Source: a virus. Taken from it: a stretch of DNA of 64,000 bases. Under the pieces are notes generated by a model, which was given only the letters and a program-made list of their open reading frames with translations, did no database searches and had not been told where the DNA came from. The stretch lies in IMG/VR virus record IMGVR_UViG_3300037993_001242, positions 62,001 to 126,000 of that record. One strand, 5' to 3'. Positions 41,641-50,331 of the stretch are shown one piece after another (the first letter of the stretch is position 1; each line of letters begins with the position of its first letter). The translations under genes were made by a program, and so were the position numbers.

Positions 41641-41933
41641 ACCGCGCTCAACAGTTAGTCCGAAAGCTGGTTGAAGCTGGCCCTGACGAACTTCGCCCCA
41701 AAGGTGAAGTACTGCGCCTTCCTGATCCTGTTCCAGAAATCTATTACGTTGATCCCGAAAACGAAGAGGCTGGTTTAAGCTGGCACAATGATTTGGCCAG
41801 ACAGTTAAATCGTTTATCCGGCTTGACCGAAAGGCTCAAACGCGCCAACCAGAATCAAGACGCAGCCGACCTCGCTGAAATCATCGAGCGCGTTGCTGAG
41901 TTTGAAAATGTGGGCAAGGTTCAGCAACAATGA
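41637..41933 (+). CDS. L-x-E-module protein
   Basis: 98 residues. The N-terminus MNRAQQLVRKLVEAGPDELR is the shared module with LVE in place of LLE. The C-terminal part is helical (ARQLNRLSGLTERLKRANQN). ATGA overlaps at both ends place it in a tight translational unit with 41023 and 41930. Confidence 0.75.
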   Translation: MNRAQQLVRKLVEAGPDELRPKGEVLRLPDPVPEIYYVDPENEEAGLSWHNDLARQLNRLSGLTERLKRANQNQDAADLAEIIERVAEFENVGKVQQQ

Positions 41934-42262
41934 CGCGTGCCCAACACATTGTATACGATCTGCTGGAAGCTGACCCGGATGAAGTTGATCCACAGCATTA
42001 CGTAGATGCGGTTTACGGCGAAGTCACCCGTGGCGAAGTTAACGCGATTTCGGCCATGACGGCGAATATGTTTTATCATCGCACCGCCACAACTAGAGAC
42101 GGCAAATCGCCGCTGCGTGCCCGCCGGAATGGCCGAACCAAGACGTGGAAGCGCCAACCGGGCGTTTTTCGCATCCCGGTCAAATATGGCCTGTACGATT
42201 ACTTTTACATCGACAACAACAATGCTGACGAATGGTCAACCATCCCCAATCCGCCCAAATGA
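41930..42262 (+). CDS. L-x-E-module protein
   Basis: 110 residues. The module is MTRAQHIVYDLLEADPDEVD, then P. The rest has a basic patch (SPLRARRNGRTKTWKRQPG) and a Tyr-rich end (YGLYDYFYID). It overlaps the next ATG by 4 nt. It may be an internal virion protein (inference from the module). Confidence 0.75.
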   Translation: MTRAQHIVYDLLEADPDEVDPQHYVDAVYGEVTRGEVNAISAMTANMFYHRTATTRDGKSPLRARRNGRTKTWKRQPGVFRIPVKYGLYDYFYIDNNNADEWSTIPNPPK

Positions 42263-42573
42263 AAGCCAAACAGCTAGTCGCCACCCTGCTGGAGCAGCAA
42301 CCCGATCCTGATGCGCTCCCGGCCAAGGCCGAGGCCCATCGGCTGATCGGTCAAACGCTTTACATGCTCGTGCTGTACAGCCAGCGCGACGATATGATCG
42401 CGGTGGATGCGCACAACCTCTCCCTTGAGCAAGTTGGCGTTGAAGTCACCAAATGGCGCGCTAAGGGTATGCCTGCCTTCAGGCAGGAGCAGCAAGAAGC
42501 GCACGATGACTCATTTGAACCGGAGGATTGTCCGCAGTGCGACGAAGAAATAAAACGGATAACACAACAGTAG
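42259..42573 (+). CDS. L-x-E-module protein with C-terminal CxxC
   Basis: 104 residues. The module is MKAKQLVATLLEQQPDPDAL. The middle is helical (LIGQTLYMLVLYSQRDDMIA) and the end has EDCPQCDEEIKR. It stops at TAG inside the TAGTTA box of the next gene. Confidence 0.75.
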   Translation: MKAKQLVATLLEQQPDPDALPAKAEAHRLIGQTLYMLVLYSQRDDMIAVDAHNLSLEQVGVEVTKWRAKGMPAFRQEQQEAHDDSFEPEDCPQCDEEIKRITQQ

Positions 42574-42576
42574 TTA
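42571..42576 (+). promoter_or_regulatory. TAGTTA box before 42587-43192
   Basis: CAGTAGTTAAGGTCAGACT is followed by ATG. The TAG is also the preceding stop. Confidence 0.4.
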
Positions 42577-42586
42577 AGGTCAGACT

Positions 42587-43192
42587 ATGAAAACGACACA
42601 GGAAATTGCCCAGACAATTTTGGATCGGCGCAACCGGATGAACCCGGTCATCATGAACGGCGAAATGATCGCCTCACTGGGCGCGGAAGGGATGCAGGAA
42701 GCCCTCCAGCGCCGCTGGCTCGTCCCGGACACCGACACCGGCCACCTGCAAGTTTCCAATGATCTGGCCGCCGTGGAAGAACTGCGCACTGCCGCCGGGA
42801 CACCGGCTCTCAAGCAGGTGGAAAGCGTTGTCGTAGACGCGACCCACAACATTGCCTTGTCCCATGCCCACCGCAATATCGACGAATTGCTGGCTCCCGG
42901 AACCGGCCACGACAACAGCGCCCCTTTCAGGCCGCGAACTCCTAATTCACCGGTTGCCAGTCCGGCTGCTCCAGCAGCCCCTGCTGCCGCCGCTGCACCC
43001 GGCGCTGCACCTGCTGCTGCTGGAATCGGTGACGAAGTGCTGGTCGCCGAAGGTGGTAAAACCTACATGGGCACCATCGGCGCAGTTGGCAACGACGGCA
43101 AATTCAAGCTGACTTTCGGCATGGAGAAACCGCCGATGACTCGCGACTACAGCCCGAACGAATTCAAAGTTACAAAAAAGGCGACGCCTTGA
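42587..43192 (+). CDS. Hypothetical protein, Ala/Pro-rich linker
   Basis: 201 residues. The start MKTTQEIAQTILDRRN resembles T4 targeting peptides in style but has no L-x-E. The first domain (about 1-115) is joined by an Ala/Pro linker (about 120-145) to a small beta domain (GIGDEVLVAEGGKTYMGTIG) like a KOW/SH3 barrel. Function is unknown. Confidence 0.6.
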   Translation: MKTTQEIAQTILDRRNRMNPVIMNGEMIASLGAEGMQEALQRRWLVPDTDTGHLQVSNDLAAVEELRTAAGTPALKQVESVVVDATHNIALSHAHRNIDELLAPGTGHDNSAPFRPRTPNSPVASPAAPAAPAAAAAPGAAPAAAGIGDEVLVAEGGKTYMGTIGAVGNDGKFKLTFGMEKPPMTRDYSPNEFKVTKKATP

Positions 43193-44263
43193 GTGAACGC
43201 AAAGGACATTGTCATCCTCGTTTGCGAGAAGAAAGCTCCAGCCCCCTACTGGTCGCACACTCGCGGCATCTACGCTGACCTCTCCGAGTGGCCGCGCCAC
43301 ATCGATTACTACGTAAAATGCCCAGAATGCGGTAACGTTCATGGTTTTTACAAAAGCCTCGCTGACGCCCGGAGCAAGCGGCTGTGCCAGAACTGCGATC
43401 ACGACCGCGTTGAAAAGCTCAAAAAGGAAATCGCCAAGGTAACGGAAAACGAACAGCCGCCGGTGCCGTTTGACCCTGATCTCCCAGTCAATCCCAAAGC
43501 CGAAATTAAACGCTATATTGGCGCGGACTGGATCGATCTGGCCAAATGGGAACTTTCAAAAGATTTGGGCGAAGAGCTTGTGTTCGACCCTGACCACTAC
43601 ACAAACAAGGATATAGACCCTGAGCTTCCAGACGATTACGTCAAAGTTACTTTTAAAGCGATTGACAGCGATATAAATTACATCGTATACAAGACCGAAG
43701 GTGACGCCGAGAAAGAAGCGCTGGAAGACCTTAAAAACAGTTTTGAGGATGAACCTGATACCTATTCGGAATGGCTGATTAACTTTATCGACACGGATAA
43801 ACTTCGTGACACACTTATGTCAGACGAAGAAAACATGATCCGGGAGCAATTCGAGGAAGAGCATTCCGATTACGAAGACAAAGCCAAAGCCATGGTTGAA
43901 GCTGGCAAGTTGGATGAAGATTCGTTCTTCAAACTTAATGGTGAATTTCGTAAATTAACACCGCAACGCGAGCGTCTGATTGATCTGGCTGTGGATGAAT
44001 GGGTTGAAGAAAGCGCTAAAGACCGTTTGAGCGATCCGGTTGAGTACATGAAAGAATTGGGTTGGGGTGACAGGACTGAAACCGACCGGTATACAGGTAG
44101 AAAAATTCCTTCCATGTTTGAGCAAATAAAAGACTGGGGTGCGCTGGACTATGAAAAAGCTGCCGAACAGGCCGTTGCGGCTGATGGCTGGCAGCACAGT
44201 CTTTCAAGATATGATGGCAAATCAATTAACCTGCCCGGTGGATCAGTGGCAATAAGAGAATAA
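43193..44263 (+). CDS. Hypothetical protein with zinc knuckle and acidic body
   Basis: 356 residues from GTG 43193, abutting the previous TGA. The N-terminal NAKDIVILVCEKK is module-like but lacks LxE. A Cys4 ribbon follows (VKCPECGNVH ... LCQNCDHD, about 43-66), then a long acidic helical body (LEDLKNSFEDEPD, FEEEHSDYEDKAKAM). No family is recognised. Confidence 0.65.
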   Translation: MNAKDIVILVCEKKAPAPYWSHTRGIYADLSEWPRHIDYYVKCPECGNVHGFYKSLADARSKRLCQNCDHDRVEKLKKEIAKVTENEQPPVPFDPDLPVNPKAEIKRYIGADWIDLAKWELSKDLGEELVFDPDHYTNKDIDPELPDDYVKVTFKAIDSDINYIVYKTEGDAEKEALEDLKNSFEDEPDTYSEWLINFIDTDKLRDTLMSDEENMIREQFEEEHSDYEDKAKAMVEAGKLDEDSFFKLNGEFRKLTPQRERLIDLAVDEWVEESAKDRLSDPVEYMKELGWGDRTETDRYTGRKIPSMFEQIKDWGALDYEKAAEQAVAADGWQHSLSRYDGKSINLPGGSVAIRE

Positions 44264-44267
44264 ATTT

Positions 44268-44969
44268 ATGGCTACCTTAAAGGATGTCGTCGTGGAAACC
44301 GGTCAAATCCTGATCGACCACCCCCTGTGGTCGGAACTGCGGGAACTGTGGCACACCATCCAATGGCAGCAGGCCCCCAACGATTCTGGCGATGGCGTCG
44401 CCCTGAGTCCGGCGGCTGAGCCTATCGTCCGGCTCCATCCAAACCTCCTCCAAAATCCAAATGCGGGCAAAGCGGTGCTGCGTGAATTTGGGAAGTTCAT
44501 CCTGCGCCGGGGCGGCGACCGCGCTGAGACCATCTGGGACAAAAAGCTCGGCGTTCCTGACGAAGAACACATTGATGAATTTGCCAAAAAGCTCAGTGAC
44601 CCGGAATTGCGCAAGACCTGCAAAACGTACGAAGAACTCCTCCAGAGCTACCCCCAGCGGGGCCACTCCGTCGAACGGCTGATCGCCATCCACATGGCCA
44701 ACGCTTTGATCGCCAATAACATTCCCTATCCTGACAGCGTGGGTGTAAACATTAAGACATGGGGGCCAACCGCTGAGTTCGCCAACCACAAAAAATATCA
44801 TTCGTTGGTGCCCCTGACCTCGGCCTATTGCCCACCGATAATCCATGCAGATTTCGGGACGGCCTTTGCCGAACTGATCATCGACGACCTTCACAGCGTG
44901 CAGGATACGTCCGTGGCTTACGCCCTGAAGGGAGTCATCCGCAACGTGCTCAAACGCGCCGAAGACTAA
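44268..44969 (+). CDS. Hypothetical structural-region protein
   Basis: 233 residues, mostly helical, no motif recognised. Notable segments: IDHPLWSELRELWHTIQW at the front, RGHSVERLIAIHMANALIAN and SVGVNIKTWGPTAEFANHKK in the middle. It is last in the plus-strand run and converges with 44966-45451 (4-nt overlap). Confidence 0.6.
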   Translation: MATLKDVVVETGQILIDHPLWSELRELWHTIQWQQAPNDSGDGVALSPAAEPIVRLHPNLLQNPNAGKAVLREFGKFILRRGGDRAETIWDKKLGVPDEEHIDEFAKKLSDPELRKTCKTYEELLQSYPQRGHSVERLIAIHMANALIANNIPYPDSVGVNIKTWGPTAEFANHKKYHSLVPLTSAYCPPIIHADFGTAFAELIIDDLHSVQDTSVAYALKGVIRNVLKRAED

Positions 44970-45451
44970 TCCTGATAAATGAGCTTGTCGTCACCGACGT
45001 AAAGGTAAACTTCTCCGTAGTGTCTGGCAGCCTCTTGCAGCCGGTCGCGAGCATCTTCCGGTAAATTATCACGGTCAAAAAATCCGGCTCCATGGCCGTT
45101 TCGGCTTAACCAAAAATCGTGACCTCCTTGCGCAGCCGCGCTCCACTCAACGTTGGTCATGTCGTACAGCGCCAAATCCGCCGCATTTTCCTGCTGAAAG
45201 CGCGCACAATCCTGCATCATCTGATCCACTGTTTCACGGGCAATATCCTTGGTGCTGTAGTTTTTATCGAGAGGTTCGCCGCCGGAAGGAGTGCTTTCGT
45301 CGTTGGTCGACCACAGCGCCGCCTCCATGTAAGCTTTCGTGAAATCGTCCAAATCTTCCCACCACGGCGTAGTTGTCCTGACATACTGCCGTGGATCAAC
45401 TTCGTCCGGGCCAACTTCGAGCAGCCGATTTACCAATTGTTTAGCACGCAC
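44966..45451 (-). CDS. L-x-E-module protein of a common phage family
   Basis: 161 residues from GTG 45451. The module MRAKQLVNRLLEVGPDEVDP is followed by a domain common in phages: FTKAYMEAALWSTNDES, PLDKNYSTKDIARETVDQMM, GHDFWLSRNGHGAGFFDRDN and VYLYVGDDKLIY at the end. In other phages that domain occurs without the module, which supports the view that the module is an added targeting piece. Confidence 0.8.
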   Translation of the reverse strand: MRAKQLVNRLLEVGPDEVDPRQYVRTTTPWWEDLDDFTKAYMEAALWSTNDESTPSGGEPLDKNYSTKDIARETVDQMMQDCARFQQENAADLALYDMTNVEWSAAAQGGHDFWLSRNGHGAGFFDRDNLPEDARDRLQEAARHYGEVYLYVGDDKLIYQD

Positions 45452-45455
45452 ACCG

Positions 45456-45461
45456 TAACTA
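45456..45461 (-). promoter_or_regulatory. TAGTTA box before 44966-45451
   Basis: AATAGTTACGGT is followed by GTG. The box lies in the gap after 45459-46715. Confidence 0.45.
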
Positions 45462-46715
45462 TTCTTCGCCGGTGCCCAAAGTCAAAGCATTTGACTTAAC
45501 CCGCTTCGGATTGAACGTGCGCGCCCACTTGATGATGGCTTCCACCGCCTTGTTGAGATGCCAAACCACCTGTTGGGCTTCTTCGGCGGTCTTGTAGACA
45601 TTCGGCCCACGCTTAATGGGAATTTCATCATCTTGGGGATCAGGCGCTTTGGTCGGTTCATCCAAAATCATCTGCTTGATGTCGCCCAGACGCCGGGTGT
45701 TCATGTTTTCCTCGTCCCACAAAACGATGTCGTCAGGATTAACCCGCTTGAGTGTGTCTCGATTTATTTCCAGCGCCAGATTGGTCAGACGCCGACGTTC
45801 AAACTGGCTTGATTTGCGGCTGATCCAGCAGGGTACCGGCACCTTGAACATCAAGTATACATAGACCTTGCCCTGTGTAGTGTTGGACTGCCACTGGTCG
45901 TTGTAGCCGTGGCCTTCGCCGCTGAGGACTTCATCAAATTTTGCGCGATTGGCCCACGCCCATTCATCGTGGCCGTATTTGACGGCGGCGGCATAAGTCA
46001 GCGGAGCCAGCGCGGTGACAAAATCGTCGTCGTAGATCACGTCCACCCGAATGTCGTCTCGCGCCACTTTAGAGGCAAAATATCGGTCAACCTTCTTGGT
46101 GATCTGCTCCATCTGCTCGACACTGCCGATTTGGGACGGTTCGGCGGGCAGTTCCTCCCGACTTTCCCGGCGCAGTTCCTTGTTCATCTGGAGCAGCTTC
46201 GGGTACAGCTTCAAAAAGCTCGTGATGGCTTTCTCGACTTTGGCGTAAATCTGGGCCTGACCGGGCCACTGCCGGAAAAAGCCAAAGACGCGCAGTTTTT
46301 TAACCGAATCCTGATCGGCGATGTCCACGATCTCCTTGAACTTGTACTTGGCTTTTTCCCAGCGCGCTTCCGCTTCCGCCCGTGGCACACCGGAGTAGTA
46401 TTCCTTGCTGAGCGGATGCTGAAAACCATTGACGCGCTCTTCGATGAAGCGCTTTTTGATCTGCTCCAAAGCACGCTTGGACGCTTCCTTGCCTTTGTCC
46501 CCGCCTGCCGCTTGATAAAAAATCCACGAGAGCCATTTTTTGTTGGGGGTGGTATCCGCTGCCAACAGCTTGTTTACGGCTCCCGGTTCGAGCAACGGGC
46601 CATGGCCGAGGGGACGTTCTTCCGGTTGCTCCAAATCAACCTGCGACAGCTTGCCTTGATCGTCGATGATACCGTATTCGCGCAGGACTTTAAATTCAGG
46701 TTCTGAATATGGCAT
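45459..46715 (-). CDS. Hypothetical protein
   Basis: 418 residues, charged and helical in the first half (ASKRALEQIKKRFIEERVNG, KAKYKFKEIVDIAD), with a more globular middle (DDDFVTALAPLTYAAAVKYG, YVYLMFKVPVPCWISRK). No motif identified. It lies divergent from the RusA gene, each with its own box. Confidence 0.65.
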   Translation of the reverse strand: MPYSEPEFKVLREYGIIDDQGKLSQVDLEQPEERPLGHGPLLEPGAVNKLLAADTTPNKKWLSWIFYQAAGGDKGKEASKRALEQIKKRFIEERVNGFQHPLSKEYYSGVPRAEAEARWEKAKYKFKEIVDIADQDSVKKLRVFGFFRQWPGQAQIYAKVEKAITSFLKLYPKLLQMNKELRRESREELPAEPSQIGSVEQMEQITKKVDRYFASKVARDDIRVDVIYDDDFVTALAPLTYAAAVKYGHDEWAWANRAKFDEVLSGEGHGYNDQWQSNTTQGKVYVYLMFKVPVPCWISRKSSQFERRRLTNLALEINRDTLKRVNPDDIVLWDEENMNTRRLGDIKQMILDEPTKAPDPQDDEIPIKRGPNVYKTAEEAQQVVWHLNKAVEAIIKWARTFNPKRVKSNALTLGTGEE

Positions 46716-46719
46716 AAAT

Positions 46720-46725
46720 TAACTA
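46720..46725 (-). promoter_or_regulatory. TAGTTA box before 45459-46715
   Basis: AATAGTTAATTT is followed by ATG. With 46738 it forms a divergent pair in a 32-nt gap. Confidence 0.5.
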
Positions 46726-46737
46726 TTGTTGCCCGCT

Positions 46738-46743
46738 TATTTA
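46738..46743 (+). promoter_or_regulatory. TATTTA box before 46748-47317
   Basis: GCTTATTTAAAGC is followed by ATG, 4 nt from the box. Confidence 0.55.
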
Positions 46744-46747
46744 AAGC

Positions 46748-47317
46748 ATGTCAAACCGCAATCGATGGACACTTGAGATTCTCATGAATCATCCCAAGCG
46801 AGATTCGCTGCTGGGAGTAAACACAAAAATACAACAACCGTCAATCGCAAAAGAACCGGAAAAACAAATTTCTGCGCCTGCCCCACAATCTCTCATAGCG
46901 TCAACTGTAAATCATTGTAGCAGATATAGTTTCGTTGTTGCTGCAAATCCAATGGGAAAACCCCGACAAACGCACTCTGACATTTGGAAAAAACGTCCAG
47001 TGGTCATACGCTATCGGAAATACTGCGACCAAATCCGGGCCGCATCTGGAAAACTGCCAGATAATGTATACAGTATCATCGTCTTCGCTTACATCCCAAT
47101 GCCTGAATCATGGCCAAAGAAAAAACGCGCCGAAATGAATGGACAGTTTCACCGGCAAAAACCAGATGTAGACAACATTTGCAAAGGAATTTTAGACGCT
47201 TTATTTAAAGATGATTCCGCCATCGCTGGCTGTTGTGGCTGGAAATTTTGGTGCGAACAGAAGCAGGAACACGCTGAAATTCACGTTCTTTACTTGCAAG
47301 ATGTTCGTTCAATATAA
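46748..47317 (+). CDS. RusA-like Holliday junction resolvase
   Basis: 189 residues. The RusA core occupies about 60-185: NPMGKPRQTHS, IIVFAYIPMPESWPKKKRAE, and QKPDVDNICKGILDALFKDD, which carries the conserved Asp residues that bind metal. An N-terminal extension of about 55 residues is unusual. It would resolve branched DNA before packaging. Confidence 0.85.
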   Translation: MSNRNRWTLEILMNHPKRDSLLGVNTKIQQPSIAKEPEKQISAPAPQSLIASTVNHCSRYSFVVAANPMGKPRQTHSDIWKKRPVVIRYRKYCDQIRAASGKLPDNVYSIIVFAYIPMPESWPKKKRAEMNGQFHRQKPDVDNICKGILDALFKDDSAIAGCCGWKFWCEQKQEHAEIHVLYLQDVRSI

Positions 47318-47636
47318 ATTCATCGACCCAAACCATCACGTCGCCCTGCAATCGTGCGTCCGCAACCATCCGGTCGTGACCGCGTCGCTTCTGGCCCGGC
47401 TTTACAGCGCAGCGCTGGCCTGCGTGGAAAAGCCCGGCGGCGAAACGGGCCTGCTGGTTTCTCACATCAACGCGGGCACTTACCAGATTGGTACCGCCAC
47501 AGACGAAAAAACCGGCATATACGTCCAACTGGCCAAAATGAAAGACCGGCCCAGCCACCTGCTGACTGCCGGTCAAAAATGGGCGGTGGAACGCGACAAT
47601 GCGGTTCAAGGCAACACATCCACCCTGCTGTGGTGA
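47301..47636 (+). CDS. Small hypothetical protein
   Basis: 111 residues from ATG 47301, overlapping the RusA end by 17 nt. It has ALQSCVRNHPVVTASLLARL, GLLVSHINAGTYQIGTATDE and a C-terminal AGQKWAVERDNAV. No family is recognised. The stop meets the stop of the convergent membrane protein gene. Confidence 0.55.
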   Translation: MFVQYKFIDPNHHVALQSCVRNHPVVTASLLARLYSAALACVEKPGGETGLLVSHINAGTYQIGTATDEKTGIYVQLAKMKDRPSHLLTAGQKWAVERDNAVQGNTSTLLW

Positions 47637-49184
47637 TCAATCCTCAAAATGGAAATAAGGGCAGACTTTGTGCTTTTTGGCTTTGATTAACATCCACATG
47701 AACGACACGAAAATAACCAGTTGCCTGAACACCCATAAGAAAGCGTATCCCATGCCTTTGGCTCCTGTAGCAATGCCCCGGCCCACCATTTTGGCTGCGT
47801 CCAAAATGCCAGTGGTAATTTCCACGCAGGCTTTGTGCATGGGTGACTCCGCTGCCCGCTGCATCTTTTCTTCGCATTTGCGCCGCATTGCCGCGTAGCG
47901 CGCCGTCGCCGCCTCGATCTGCTGTTGGAATTGCGCATCCCGTTGCGCTGTGTAAATGCTGGCCTTCATGCGCTCTTCGTCAAACACCCAGTCGGACAAC
48001 TTATTCTTGACGGAATCATAGGGCACATTGTCCCATGCGGCCCTGATCCTCTTTTGCGCACCGTCGATGGCTTTTATTTGCTTGAAAACTGATGTCGGAT
48101 AGTAGGGTGCGTATTCCTGAAGTACGTCTAACTGGTCTTTCCAGTAAATCTCACAGGCCCGGCGCACAACGTATGGAGCCACCGTCTTCAACGCTTTGCT
48201 CCTGTCTATGTTGCCGTCACTGGTGGCCTGATTGACCCAGTATTCCTTCCACATCAATTCGGACAACACGTCCACCCAGCGCTGGCGATTACGGGCGCGA
48301 AGTTCTCTGGCGTCCATGCGCTGTTCGATCCATTGAAGCCAGCGGTCGGCAATCCAACCGTAACTGGCAGTCAACACCACGATAGCGACAAAGTAGACCC
48401 ACCACGGAATTGACCACGAACCGGGGGAATACTTAAAAATTGCCCACAGGTAATGACCCAAAAACCAGAGCGAAACCCACAGTGCATAGCCGAGCCATTT
48501 GATCCCCGCGCTGATCCCATAGCCGATGACTTTTATAATCACCCATAAATCCGCGCAGAAGTCTATTGCCAAATTCTTACATTGGCCGGGCGCAAAAATG
48601 AGCAAGGCCACAATGACGAGAATCGCCCACACGTAGAGGTACGCTTCCGTACGACAACGGGGCAGGTTTTTACGCGAACGTATGGCGGCATGAATCAAGG
48701 AGGCGATGACGATGATAATGCCACCGGCAATTGCCCAGAACTCAACCATGAACAGCGGCTCCTGCGTCACGTCGTGGATATACCACCGGCACAATGCAAA
48801 AAATCCGAAATTGAGCAATACGAGCAATGTGAACGCACAGATCATAACCACGACGCCGAAGCCGGGCGTATCGTTGTATTCCTCGTCCTCCGCCCGCCGA
48901 CCGATAATCAACCGGCGCAACTGGAGCAGAAGCCATTTATCAACGGACACAAAGGGCCGTCCCACGGTGGCCAGAAACAGTGGCCCGATCACCCGCGACA
49001 ACGCCACCGCAAAGGGCCGGAAAACCAGCAGACTGAAGAGACTGAGCCAGAAGTAAGGGCAAATCGAAAATCCGGCGGGCGGCTCTTTTGTCCAGAGCGG
49101 ATTTTTGAAAAGATATTCAAAATTTCGATGAACCCAACTGTTTCGTTTGTACCAACGGCGCGCTCTTTCTTCGGAGACTAACAT
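47637..49184 (-). CDS. Large multi-pass membrane protein
   Basis: 515 residues. About seven hydrophobic helices in two groups (about 45-75, 105-180, 185-275) and a C-terminal cytoplasmic part with basic and helical stretches. EPPAGFSICPYFWLSLFSLL near the N-terminus is a pattern I recall from proteins of other large phages. Function is unknown. Candidate roles are membrane remodelling, lysis control or exclusion. Confidence 0.7.
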   Translation of the reverse strand: MLVSEERARRWYKRNSWVHRNFEYLFKNPLWTKEPPAGFSICPYFWLSLFSLLVFRPFAVALSRVIGPLFLATVGRPFVSVDKWLLLQLRRLIIGRRAEDEEYNDTPGFGVVVMICAFTLLVLLNFGFFALCRWYIHDVTQEPLFMVEFWAIAGGIIIVIASLIHAAIRSRKNLPRCRTEAYLYVWAILVIVALLIFAPGQCKNLAIDFCADLWVIIKVIGYGISAGIKWLGYALWVSLWFLGHYLWAIFKYSPGSWSIPWWVYFVAIVVLTASYGWIADRWLQWIEQRMDARELRARNRQRWVDVLSELMWKEYWVNQATSDGNIDRSKALKTVAPYVVRRACEIYWKDQLDVLQEYAPYYPTSVFKQIKAIDGAQKRIRAAWDNVPYDSVKNKLSDWVFDEERMKASIYTAQRDAQFQQQIEAATARYAAMRRKCEEKMQRAAESPMHKACVEITTGILDAAKMVGRGIATGAKGMGYAFLWVFRQLVIFVSFMWMLIKAKKHKVCPYFHFED

Positions 49185-49231
49185 AATCGTGATGGTGTAT
49201 ACGTTGTTGTCTGATTTGTCAACTCAAAATT

Positions 49232-49540
49232 TTATATCTGCTTTTTGAAGGCATCGGAGAAGCGCTTTTTGCCGAAGGCCCGCTGGAATGCCGGGCTGGC
49301 TTGCTCGATCAGCGCATCAACCTTTTTACACAGCCGTCGCAGTTTGCGATCCCGATTGCGCTGGCATCGCAGCGCGATCTGCATCTTTGGATGACGATAA
49401 CCCTTTTGTGTGCGCTTGCGCGACAACTTTTCAAGCTCCATCTTTTCAGCCACCGTGGCAGTGGAAAGCGCCTCTTTCACCACCAGTTCGCGAAAGCGCG
49501 CCTCGTCTTTCCGGTTGAGCTTGTATTTTGGTTCGTACAT
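49232..49540 (-). CDS. Small basic hypothetical protein
   Basis: 102 residues from ATG 49540 (MYEPKYKLNRKDEARF). It is very Lys/Arg-rich and helical (KLSRKRTQKGYRHPKMQIAL, QRNRDRKLRRLCKKVD), which suggests RNA or DNA binding. It is followed on the left by a gap and the membrane protein gene. Confidence 0.6.
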   Translation of the reverse strand: MYEPKYKLNRKDEARFRELVVKEALSTATVAEKMELEKLSRKRTQKGYRHPKMQIALRCQRNRDRKLRRLCKKVDALIEQASPAFQRAFGKKRFSDAFKKQI

Positions 49541-49559
49541 CTGACTCGAAGAACGCAAT

Positions 49560-49633
49560 TGGCGCTTCCGACGGGGATCGAACCCGCGTGCTCCGTTTTA
49601 GAGACGAATGCCTTGCCACTAGGCTACGGAAGC
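49560..49633 (-). tRNA. tRNA-Sup(CTA), amber suppressor
   Basis: The acceptor GCTTCCG pairs with CGGAAGC, then G and CCA. The anticodon stem TTCGT/ACGGA holds CTCTAAA, so the anticodon CTA reads UAG. The D-loop and T-loop (TTCGATC) are canonical. It lies alone, far from the main array. Confidence 0.9.
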
Positions 49634-49696
49634 GTTTTATCTATTATTCACGATTTTGCGTTGACTGTCAAATATCGTCGTATACATTTAGCTGGC

Positions 49697-50326
49697 ATGA
49701 GCATCATTACCGCTGCCGCCCAATTAGCTGCGCGCTACCACAAAGAACAGACGCGCAAAAACAATGGCCGTCCTTACATCACGCATCTCATTCGCGTGGC
49801 GGGACGGGTGGCCACCCTTCCCGGAACGGAAGACGCTGACGTGGCTGGAAGTTTTCTCCACGACATACTGGAAGATATTCCCAAAACCCTCGATGTCTTC
49901 CACCAGATGCAGTTTGAAATTTTGGAAACGTGCGGGCAGGAAACCCTCGATATTGTGGTCGCCCTGACCAATCCCAGCAAGGGCATGAAACTGCCCCGTC
50001 CCGAACGCAAGCAGATTGACCGCGATCATCTGGCCAAATGCCCCCGGCGGGTCAAGCGGATCAAGCTGGTCGACCGGATCGACAACGTTGAAGAGTCCAT
50101 TGTTGACTTGTCGCTGGGTCTCGACAAAAGCACCAAATTCAACGAAATATACGCGAACGAATCCGAACAACTTTTGACTGAAGCCCTGTGCGGTGCAGAC
50201 GTGGAATTGGAAACGGAATTGGCGCGCAGCATCCAAAATTTGCGCTTCGTCTGTTCCCGCATCAAGCTGGGCCAATCAATTGCCGAATTCCGCGACGCGC
50301 TTCGAGGAAAAATCCTTAGTAGTTAA
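49697..50326 (+). CDS. HD-domain hydrolase, RelA/SpoT (MESH1)-like
   Basis: 209 residues from ATG 49697. The HD-fold ligands are in place: YITHLIRVAGRV (His30), GSFLHDILED (HD at 55-56) and KLVDRIDNVEES (late Asp). Length and layout match small ppGpp hydrolases of the SpoT/MESH1 type, but other nucleotide substrates are possible. If it degrades ppGpp, it would keep the host from a starvation response. Confidence 0.8.
   Translation: MSIITAAAQLAARYHKEQTRKNNGRPYITHLIRVAGRVATLPGTEDADVAGSFLHDILEDIPKTLDVFHQMQFEILETCGQETLDIVVALTNPSKGMKLPRPERKQIDRDHLAKCPRRVKRIKLVDRIDNVEESIVDLSLGLDKSTKFNEIYANESEQLLTEALCGADVELETELARSIQNLRFVCSRIKLGQSIAEFRDALRGKILSS
50320..50325 (+). promoter_or_regulatory. TAGTTA box before 50332-50772
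   Basis: TAGTAGTTAATACAC is followed by ATG. The box overlaps the stop of the HD gene. Confidence 0.4.
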
Positions 50327-50331
50327 TACAC

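Noticed and set aside
43193-44263. Adding this protein to the L-x-E module group
   Set aside because: NAKDIVILVCEKK resembles the start of the module but lacks L-x-E and the following P-D-E, so the match may be chance.
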